NCBI GenBank assembly: GCA_020350905.1
Contig: CP070843.1
Span: 2,199,598-2,206,352 of the forward strand
Source: Deltaproteobacteria bacterium
Lineage (GTDB): Bacteria; Desulfobacterota; Syntrophobacteria; BM002
Direction of reading: 5' to 3'
DNA length: 6,755 nt
Below the pieces are notes generated by a model. The model had not been told where the DNA came from and ran no database searches. It was given only the letters and a program-made list of their open reading frames with translations. A program made the position numbers and the translations under genes. Of this stretch, positions 1-4,611 are shown piece after piece. Numbering within the stretch: the stretch's first letter is position 1; every line of letters begins with the position of its first letter.

Positions 1-639
1 CAATGCCCGAGGCGGCTTGACCTTTTTGGTAATGGCCAAATTGAGGGAAATGGACACCGTAGAGATTCTCTCCTCTTCAAAGATGCGCTGGATCAATCCA
101 ACGGATTGATTGCAGAGACCTCAGGTTGGGGTTAGAAAAGCTGCGTCCACCTCGTCGGCAATCAAGGCCGCAGCAACCTCCGGTGCAGTGGTGTCGGTCA
201 ATGTCTCCAGGTGCTCTCCCGTAACATGGCCCATGAAGCTGAAAAACCTGGGGCCAATCGAGCCAATCATCCCCTGGTGAAGCAGCTGCCGCAGCGGTTC
301 TATGGGCAGTACTAAATTGGGATCGGTAAGGGCATCGGCATGGATGTAGTAGTCATGGGTGATGGTCAGTTGTTGTACGTCAATGTCTGAGGGGAGCTCT
401 CGATAGGAGGGGTCACCCTTTTTGTCTGACATGTCAAAGGGCTTCTGGTCTCTGGCGTGGGCGCCCCCTGTGGTAACAAGGACGAGGCGGCACTGTTCAA
501 GGGGTTTGTTGAGAGGGGAGAAAGGGGTGGTAGTGTTGACCACCAGTTCTGCTCCCTTCGCATAAATGTCCACGAGAGAAGGAATCTTGGTGTAGACTTT
601 GGCCAGGGTTTGGTTCTTCAGCCGTTTGAATTTACCCAT
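1..639 (-). CDS. GrdB/PrdB-like selenoprotein B family protein, read through an in-frame TGA (selenocysteine); 3' end outside the window
   Basis: The frame gives 172 residues, a TGA, then 40 further sense codons to the window edge, so 213 residues are visible. Family-like motifs run in order: VTTGGAH (55-61), DQKPFDM (64-70), GDPSYRELP (75-83), THDYYIHAD (94-102), GSIGPRFFSFMGH (126-138), then LTPT-Sec173-GLC176-NQSVGLIQR and, near the edge, PPRAL. This matches the glycine/sarcosine/betaine/D-proline reductase selenoprotein B family, whose redox centre is a Sec (or Cys) followed by xxC. In true reductases the residue helps cleave the C-N bond of an amino acid or betaine substrate. No other reductase subunit (grdA, grdC/D, prdA) is visible nearby, so substrate and partner are unknown; a stand-alone redox role is possible. 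I chose the ATG at 637-639 because family-like sequence begins MGKFKRLKNQ; a TTG at 676-678 would add 13 residues. Neither start has a convincing Shine-Dalgarno. Family assignment is confident, function is not. Confidence 0.85.
92..110 (-). promoter_or_regulatory. Candidate bacterial SECIS hairpin
   Basis: Downstream of the TGA in the mRNA, AUCAAUCC (110-103) pairs perfectly with GGAUUGAU (99-92) around a GUU loop (102-100). The loop begins 18 nt after the UGA and its first base is G. Known bacterial SECIS elements are hairpins inside the coding region shortly after UGA, with a small apical loop containing an early G that SelB recognises. The match in place, loop size and G is good. The fold was judged by eye, and the bulged U of the E. 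coli fdhF element is not evident. Confidence 0.65.
121..123 (-). other. In-frame TGA read as selenocysteine (Sec173)
   Basis: The minus-strand codon is TGA, preceded by LTPT and followed by GLCNQSVGLIQR, so the residue heads a U-x-x-C redox motif exactly where GrdB/PrdB-type proteins carry Sec or Cys. No other stop occurs in this frame between here and the window edge. Ordinary gene calling would end the protein here and lose the active site. Confidence 0.85.
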
Positions 640-700
640 AACGGCACAGAATATAAGGAGTTGAGCTCGGAAAGGCAAGAAGAAAAGGGGATGGGGGGAA

Positions 701-735
701 TTGCGGATTGCGGATTGCGGATTTCGGATTTAGAA
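701..735. repeat. Heptamer tandem repeat, TTGCGGA type, 5 units
   Basis: Three exact TTGCGGA units (701-707, 708-714, 715-721) are followed by two decaying units, TTTCGGA (722-728) and TTTAGAA (729-735). The array ends 61 bases upstream of the selenoprotein ATG. Intergenic 7-base arrays of this kind are common in some environmental genomes; no function is known to me. Confidence 0.85.
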
Positions 736-743
736 ACAAGAAG

Positions 744-757
744 TCAGAATTCAGAAT
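744..757. repeat. Heptamer repeat, TCAGAAT type, 2 units
   Basis: Two exact TCAGAAT units lie side by side, followed by CCAGGAG, which keeps the 7-base step. This is a different unit from the TTGCGGA array just before it. Confidence 0.7.
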
Positions 758-810
758 CCAGGAGAATCACCCAAACACTGTGCGAGCGTTGGAATATCTG
801 AATTCTTTAA

Positions 811-824
811 CCTTGAACCTTGCG
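811..824. repeat. Heptamer repeat, CCTTGAA type, 2 units
   Basis: CCTTGAA is followed directly by CCTTGCG, with a weaker related TCTTTAA just before (804-810). It is the third heptamer family within about 125 bases. Confidence 0.55.
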
Positions 825-920
825 CCCTCCACTCCATGCCGTATGCTCTTTGCCTACTTGATTCTGACACCTGACATTTGAAAAATGACTTGATCATATA
901 GGAATTTCCTTTTCGCCTAT

Positions 921-942
921 TCACTTAGCTTCGTATAAGTGA
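921..942. repeat. Small inverted repeat, 7-bp stem
   Basis: TCACTTA (921-927) is the exact reverse complement of TAAGTGA (936-942), with an 8-base loop. There is no T-run on either side, so it is not a typical intrinsic terminator. It could be an operator or a chance hairpin in the possible promoter region of the selenoprotein gene. Confidence 0.35.
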
Positions 943-1030
943 CGGCAGGTTTTCCAAGAGCGGCTTTTCTCAGTCTCTACCCCTAAACGTGCAACCGGAA
1001 ACATAGGTTACCAGTGTACCAGGTTTAGAC

Positions 1031-1148
1031 CAAATTTCTTCCCCTCCCCTAGCGGGAGGGGGGAGGGGGGAATGATAAATGGTTGATAATCCTTCTTCTT
1101 CCTTCACCCCCACCTTTATCCTCCCCCGTCGAGGGGGAGGAGATTTTG
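1031..1148. repeat. MITE/REP-like element made of two G/C-rich hairpins
   Basis: The left hairpin pairs CCCCTCCC (1041-1048) with GGGAGGGG (1054-1061). The right one pairs TCCTCCCCC (1119-1127) with GGGGGAGGA (1133-1141). The two halves are themselves imperfect reverse complements: each outer edge is A/T-rich (AAATTTCTTCC at left, GGAGATTTT at right) and each inner edge carries a G or C run. That layout, a long inverted repeat with nested hairpins and an A/T-richer centre, resembles non-autonomous repeats such as MITEs or paired REPs. No transposase and no clear target-site duplication is visible. The right hairpin starts 28 bases after the HAD stop codon and could slow transcription, but no T-run follows it. 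Confidence 0.6.
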
Positions 1149-1169
1149 TGGTTTCCGGATAGACACTAA

Positions 1170-1778
1170 TTAGTGTTCTTTGCGCAGTAAAAGATCCAGC
1201 TCTTCCCCCAACTCTTCAGCAGTGGTGAAGAGAATCCCATGGAGTCCCATCTTTCGCGCTGCCTCCACGTGTTCCATAGTATCGTCAATAAAAACTGCTT
1301 CATTGGGCTTCACGCCCAACCGTCCCAGGGTGATCTCAAATGCGGCCGCATCGGGCTTGACCACGCCCTCATCCCCGGAGCAAAAAACAGTGTCGAATAA
1401 GTCAAGCATTTTCCAGTCTATAAGCCATTGGCTCAGTCCAGGGGGCGAATTGGAGAGTACAGCCAGCTTGTAGCGGTCGTGCAGCTTTCGAATGAGCTCC
1501 ATCACACCATCGTTGACCGCCTCATCAGAGCGGTAGCGACGGCGAAAACCGTCAATTTCATCACGAGAGTTCAGTCCAAGCTCGGGTCCGACGGCATACC
1601 AGAACTCTTCGATTGTCTTGCGGCCAAGCAACGCTTTTTGCCAGTCCGGGCTGCTGAACATGATGGTATTAAGCGTGTTGGGAGGCAGTCCCAAATCCTC
1701 CTCGTAGCGGCGAAAAAGGGATGCTGGCTTCTGAGCCGAAATGACTCGCCCAAAATCAAAAATAATGGCTTTTATCAT
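1170..1778 (-). CDS. HAD-IA family hydrolase (probable small-molecule phosphatase)
   Basis: The 202-residue protein has all HAD landmarks: nucleophile Asp8 in IIFDFGRV, motif II LSN (Ser109), motif III Lys141 in VVKPD, and motif IV FIDDT (Asp165, Asp166) for Mg2+. A helical cap lies between about residues 15 and 95, as in subclass IA. The residue two after the nucleophile is Gly10, where typical phosphatases have Asp; DxG forms occur in the YihX/epoxide-hydrolase-N-like branch, some of which are active phosphatases. The protein is expected to be cytosolic. The gene starts 2 nt after the phosphotransferase stop codon, so the two are almost certainly co-transcribed and translationally coupled. 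Substrate cannot be told from sequence. HAD fold is near certain, phosphatase activity likely. Confidence 0.9.
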   Translation of the reverse strand: MIKAIIFDFGRVISAQKPASLFRRYEEDLGLPPNTLNTIMFSSPDWQKALLGRKTIEEFWYAVGPELGLNSRDEIDGFRRRYRSDEAVNDGVMELIRKLHDRYKLAVLSNSPPGLSQWLIDWKMLDLFDTVFCSGDEGVVKPDAAAFEITLGRLGVKPNEAVFIDDTMEHVEAARKMGLHGILFTTAEELGEELDLLLRKEH

Positions 1779-1780
1779 TA

Positions 1781-2899
1781 TTATTCCTCAAGGTTGGGAC
1801 CAGTTGCTGTTTCTAACACCGCGCAAATAGTTTCGATCATTTGTTGTCCATTTACCGCGGACCAGTCGGCCAAATCCAGTAACTCTCGCAGTTCTTCCGA
1901 GACTGCAGCCGGTTTGGATTCTTTTTCCATCAGTCGTTTGAGCGAAACCGAAAGCCAGATGCAACGGATGTAATCCGGTAAGGCGCAGGCTTCTTTCTCA
2001 CTGAGAAAGATATCTTTGCAGGAGACAACCCTCTCTTTGCCTGAATCCAGCTGTGGAATCCAGGCTAGTCGAATCGGATCTTTTTCATCTAAGCCTACCC
2101 CGTATGAGTAGTAGCGCAGAAAAGTGGCGAACTTGTCCCAATCAAGAAAGCCTGGATAGACTAAGTGTTTAAAGTGACCCGGACAAGGAGCGGCAAAGTG
2201 GATCAAGGCCTCTGCGAGTTCTACAACACGAGGCTGCCAACAGGCCTTATCGTAGTCCACCACCCCAACAATACGGTCGCCTTGGAAAAGTAGGTTCCCC
2301 ACGTGGTAGTCTCCATGGATGAACAGGCAGGGTAGCTCATGGTGTTTGGAAAAATGGAGGGCTAGGTCAGCTGCGTGGGACTCCAGTTGCTGGAGGACTG
2401 GTATTAGGGCCGGGTCCCGCTCCAGTTCCAAAAGATCAGTCAGGCTCGTAAGATTGTCGTCCACAATCGATGGGCTATAGAGAGCGCCCAGATCGCAATG
2501 AGGGTGGGGGGTGAAGCCATAAATGCAAGCGTGGTAGAAACCCAGGGTTAAGGCCGCTGCTTGGAAGTGTTTTTCATTAGTATCTTGGTAAGGTGAACCT
2601 TCGATGTACTCCTGGATTTCGAAATATTCGTTATTTAGCACCAAGAGAGTCTCGCCACTTTTGCTGGGCAGAATAGCGGGAGCAGGGAAGCCCGATTGCC
2701 GCAGATGCATATTGAGTGCGTGTTGGGCGCAGATGATCGTTGGATTGCGCAGCTCAGGATGGCGACGCTTGAGGAAGTACCGGCCACTCGTTGTTTCGAG
2801 TATCCAGTTCTCGTTGACAAAACCCCGACCCACCCTTTGGGCTGTTCTCAGCTCGCCCAAATCGTAGTGACCTGATACTTTTCTAATGAGGTCTATCAT
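1781..2899 (-). CDS. APH/choline-kinase-fold phosphotransferase
   Basis: The 372-residue protein belongs to the aminoglycoside phosphotransferase superfamily (APH, homoserine kinase II, choline kinase). From the ATG, it shows a likely ATP-contacting Lys44 (YFLKRR), the hinge-like EIQEYIEG (about 94-101), the catalytic loop HGDYHVGN (195-202, Asp197 and Asn202) and the metal-binding VVDYDKA (Asp215, Asp217). Length fits the family. It should transfer the gamma-phosphate of ATP to a hydroxyl on a small molecule in the cytosol; family membership does not show antibiotic resistance, and a sugar, amino acid or amino alcohol substrate is as likely. It lies 53 nt after the PAS gene and 2 nt before the HAD gene. 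I chose the ATG at 2897-2899; a TTG at 2903-2905 adds two residues. No strong Shine-Dalgarno precedes either. Confidence 0.88.
   Translation of the reverse strand: MIDLIRKVSGHYDLGELRTAQRVGRGFVNENWILETTSGRYFLKRRHPELRNPTIICAQHALNMHLRQSGFPAPAILPSKSGETLLVLNNEYFEIQEYIEGSPYQDTNEKHFQAAALTLGFYHACIYGFTPHPHCDLGALYSPSIVDDNLTSLTDLLELERDPALIPVLQQLESHAADLALHFSKHHELPCLFIHGDYHVGNLLFQGDRIVGVVDYDKACWQPRVVELAEALIHFAAPCPGHFKHLVYPGFLDWDKFATFLRYYSYGVGLDEKDPIRLAWIPQLDSGKERVVSCKDIFLSEKEACALPDYIRCIWLSVSLKRLMEKESKPAAVSEELRELLDLADWSAVNGQQMIETICAVLETATGPNLEE
1785..1790 (-). promoter_or_regulatory. Ribosome-binding site of the HAD gene inside the upstream gene
   Basis: TGAGGA stands 6 nt upstream of the HAD ATG and overlaps the last codons of the phosphotransferase gene, supporting this start and coupled translation. 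Confidence 0.7.
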
Positions 2900-2952
2900 T
2901 GCCAACTGTCACGAGTCGTTACAGGTATCTCAGCCAGCTGCTAACTTCCACC

Positions 2953-3387
2953 CTAGGGTTGATTATTTGCCAGTTTTGTAACGTCTCTCTGTAAAGCAAG
3001 ATAATGAGAGGTTACTTCTTTGTCGTTTTTAATAGGGACGATCTTCCATTCCATGACAAACTCGGAACTATCTTTGCGGTAGTTTATGGCTTCACCGTGG
3101 AAAAGTCTACCCTCGGACAGTGCTCGACTCAGCCTGTCTAATACAGCTCGATCTGTTCTGGGCCCCTGCAAGATAGCCGGGCTCTTAACGATTATCTCCT
3201 CTGAACTGTAACCTGTCATTTGTGAAAAAGAATCATTGACGTAAACAATAGGATATCCAGGTTCGGACTTGGTAATCATAATCCCATGGAAAGAGTGTGC
3301 CATCGCATTTTCGAGCATACGCTTCATGAGATTTTGAAATTGTGGGTCATGGTCAAATATGCTCATAAAGTCAATGGTATTTTCCAT
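2953..3387 (-). CDS. Single-domain PAS protein, LOV-like but lacking the photoactive cysteine
   Basis: The 144-residue protein is almost entirely one PAS domain. YVNDSF (49-54), ILQGP-x-TD (72-79), NYRKD (102-106) and the closing QRDVT (133-137) are the signature of PAS domains closest to LOV photoreceptors. LOV proteins have NCRFLQGP, whose Cys forms the flavin adduct. Here the segment reads SPAILQGP with Pro70 in the Cys position, and the second flavin-contacting Asn (after FW in LOV) is Met112. Flavin photochemistry is therefore unlikely; ligand sensing or protein-protein contact is more plausible. About 30 N-terminal residues may form a helical cap. No output domain is attached, so it must signal through a partner, perhaps the downstream genes. 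The ATG at 3385-3387 was chosen over the upstream TTG (3403-3405) because a good ribosome-binding site lies between them. Confidence 0.85.
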   Translation of the reverse strand: MENTIDFMSIFDHDPQFQNLMKRMLENAMAHSFHGIMITKSEPGYPIVYVNDSFSQMTGYSSEEIIVKSPAILQGPRTDRAVLDRLSRALSEGRLFHGEAINYRKDSSEFVMEWKIVPIKNDKEVTSHYLALQRDVTKLANNQP

Positions 3388-3395
3388 TCCGTTTT

Positions 3396-3401
3396 CTCCT
3401 T
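3396..3401 (-). promoter_or_regulatory. Ribosome-binding site deciding the PAS start
   Basis: AAGGAG lies 8 nt before the ATG at 3385-3387. The alternative TTG start at 3403-3405 would put this site inside the coding sequence, so the shorter protein is preferred. Confidence 0.8.
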
Positions 3402-3556
3402 TCAATTTGATTACGACATTTTGAAGCCGTATCCCTCACAAGCTGGCGTCTACCTAAATAACTAAAGACTTGCCAATTCCCGCCAGACTTTACCAGTTGC
3501 TCTTTTCCCGTAAACAGATTCGACCCTCAAAGCCATTCTGGGGACAGTTTTTTGTA

Positions 3557-3564
3557 TTTATAAT
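3557..3564. promoter_or_regulatory. Candidate -10 element, readable on both strands
   Basis: TATAAT (3559-3564) is a perfect sigma70-type -10 for the plus strand, and the overlapping minus-strand TATAAA (3562-3557) would serve the PAS operon. No good -35 stands at the right distance on either strand, so activator-dependent promoters or chance are both possible. Leaders would be long, about 160-200 nt. Confidence 0.3.
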
Positions 3565-3600
3565 GTCGCTTTACAGCACTCAGCTAATTTCTAAATCCTA

Positions 3601-3656
3601 ACCAGCCTTTTTGCCGGAGTCAATTGTGTGTTTGATTGCGAGTGAGAAGGCTTGGT
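3601..3656 (+). repeat. Imperfect stem-loop in the leader of the TPR gene
   Basis: ACCAGCCTT (3601-3609) pairs with AAGGCTTGGT (3647-3656) with one bulged base. Inside the loop CAATT (3621-3625) can pair with GATTG (3634-3638). It is not followed by a T-run and matches no riboswitch I can recognise. Confidence 0.3.
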
Positions 3657-3767
3657 CAAAGGGCAAAAACACAATCTGCCCTTGCACTTACTCTTTTCGA
3701 TGTTTAGCTTTAACAAGCTCAGATTTCCTCTTGAGATCTTAGCGACTAAAACTTGTGCAGTGAGAGC

Positions 3768-3771
3768 GAGG
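3768..3771 (+). promoter_or_regulatory. Ribosome-binding site of the TPR gene
   Basis: GAGG, 6 nt before the ATG at 3778, supports that start. The same frame is open 42 codons further upstream, but those residues lack a matching site and would bury the signal peptide. Confidence 0.65.
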
Positions 3772-3777
3772 AAAAAA

Positions 3778-4485
3778 ATGAAAAGGCTCATACTATTACT
3801 TGTATCCCCAATGTTGCTGGTCGCAGGCCCTGCGCGCAGTGAAGATGCGATGAAATACTTCAACCTGGGTGTTCAAAGCTCGGTGACCCGTAAGAAGATC
3901 GAATACTACACCAGGGCTTTGGAGCTAGACCCTAACCTAGTTGAGGCTTACGAAAAACGAGGGTTACTTTACTACTATCAAGAGAAGTATGACAATGCCA
4001 TTCAAGACTATCTGGCCTACCTAGAGCTTGCCCCTGCCAAAGGTGAGGCCTACATAATGGTGGGGATCGGTTACCTAAGGATGGGTCATTACGAACCTGC
4101 TCTTTACTACTTCACGCGAGCCATGGAGCTGGAACCAGAGCAAGTAAAAGCCTACGCCAAACGAGCTGAAACGTATCGTTTGATGGGGCGGGAGGAGGAG
4201 GCCATGCTGGACGCCACCAGAGCAATCGAGCTCAGGGGTGATCCACGCAGTAGGGCAGATGCCTACAAAACCAGGTTCAAAATTTACTGGAAGCAGGGCC
4301 AGGATAAGCTGGCCAGAGCCGATTACAGGAAATCCGTGGAACTAGACCCCAGAATCACCCTTTGGCGTTACCCCAACAAGAAATATCCCAGCCCCGAGGA
4401 AGTAAGCAAGGTTGGGCTTTTCGGTATTATAGGAATAGCTTTTGTTCTGATTTTTGGAACGAAACTGAGACCGCCGGATAAATAG
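3778..4485 (+). CDS. Exported tetratricopeptide-repeat protein with C-terminal membrane anchor
   Basis: From this ATG the 235-residue protein begins with a classic signal peptide: MKR, a hydrophobic core LILLLVSPMLLVA, then a probable cleavage site after ARS (residue 21). Roughly five TPR units follow at about 22-51, 55-86, 89-120, 123-152 and 159-191, with typical A-x-x-x-Y-x-R-A-x-E-L-D/E-P ends (for example YYTRALELDP, YFTRAMELEP). A hydrophobic segment at about 212-228 (VGLFGIIGIAFVLIFG) and a short basic tail end the protein. The repeats would thus sit in the periplasm, tethered by the C-terminus, as a scaffold for protein partners. Partners are unknown. It is the only plus-strand gene here and stops 6 bases from the end of the convergent oxidase operon, which need not imply a functional link. 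Confidence 0.88.
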   Translation: MKRLILLLVSPMLLVAGPARSEDAMKYFNLGVQSSVTRKKIEYYTRALELDPNLVEAYEKRGLLYYYQEKYDNAIQDYLAYLELAPAKGEAYIMVGIGYLRMGHYEPALYYFTRAMELEPEQVKAYAKRAETYRLMGREEEAMLDATRAIELRGDPRSRADAYKTRFKIYWKQGQDKLARADYRKSVELDPRITLWRYPNKKYPSPEEVSKVGLFGIIGIAFVLIFGTKLRPPDK

Positions 4486-4491
4486 GGTTAA

Positions 4492-4611
4492 CTAACCAAT
4501 TCCCATTAGCAGTCGGACGAGATAAGCCAGAAGCAGTACAGCCGCTAGGCCGCCGCACCAGAGTACGACAAACCATCCCCATTGCTGCTGCTTCTTAGTA
4601 AGTGATCTCAT
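4492..4611 (-). CDS. DUF2474-type single-helix small protein, probable cytochrome bd accessory subunit
   Basis: This 39-residue reading frame starts with ATG inside cydB (17-base overlap, different frame) and ends in TAG. A polar, basic N-terminus (MRSLTKKQQQ) leads into W-x-W-F-V-V-L-W and a single membrane helix at about 13-36 ending in LVRLLMGIG. That pattern of GWFVVLW, a small-residue stretch, then RLLM resembles DUF2474, a family of very short proteins found after cydB-type genes. By analogy with CydX it may bind and stabilise the oxidase; this is inference. AAGG at 4618-4621, 6 nt before the ATG, is a reasonable ribosome-binding site. The overlap indicates coupled translation with cydB. 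It is below the size most gene callers accept. Confidence 0.8.
   Translation of the reverse strand: MRSLTKKQQQWGWFVVLWCGGLAAVLLLAYLVRLLMGIG

Larger units (their letters stand above)
640..1169. other. Non-coding spacer rich in short repeats
   Basis: I see no credible gene here: the only longer frame is a plus-strand one crossing the antisense of the selenoprotein gene and the repeats. It holds three heptamer repeat groups (701-735, 744-757, 811-824), a small hairpin (921-942) and a paired-hairpin element (1031-1148). Between these, 841-1030 is unremarkable A/T-richer sequence that would have to hold the selenoprotein promoter if the gene has its own. I found no convincing -35/-10 pair on the minus strand. 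Confidence 0.7.
3388..3777. other. Divergent intergenic region
   Basis: This 390-base spacer separates the divergent PAS (minus) and TPR (plus) genes and should hold promoters for both. Visible items are the PAS ribosome-binding site, a -10-like element around 3557-3564, an imperfect stem-loop (3601-3656) and the TPR ribosome-binding site. A 90-codon minus-strand frame at its right side has no recognisable features and overlaps the TPR signal-peptide region, so I do not call it a gene. Confidence 0.6.

Noticed and set aside
121..123. TGA as a true stop or a pseudogene lesion
   Set aside because: The frame stays open for 40 codons with family-like sequence, and the TGA falls exactly at the Sec/Cys redox position with a hairpin at the right distance.
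701..757. CRISPR-like array
   Set aside because: The repeat unit is 7 bases with no spacers, so this is simple tandem repetition.
457..801. Plus-strand 114-codon frame
   Set aside because: It is antisense to the selenoprotein gene and runs into heptamer repeats; the product is low in recognisable features.
1041..1141. Intrinsic terminators at the G/C-rich hairpins
   Set aside because: Neither hairpin is followed by a T-run on either strand; the overall symmetry fits a repeat element better.
1428..1973. Plus-strand 181-codon frame
   Set aside because: It is antisense across the HAD/kinase junction, both of which have clear motifs on the minus strand.
1781..2899. Aminoglycoside resistance gene
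   Set aside because: Only the general kinase fold motifs are seen; the operon context with a HAD hydrolase and a PAS protein points to metabolism or sensing.
3591..3863. Minus-strand 90-codon frame in the divergent spacer
   Set aside because: It overlaps the start and signal peptide of the TPR gene, has no family resemblance and no clear ribosome-binding site.
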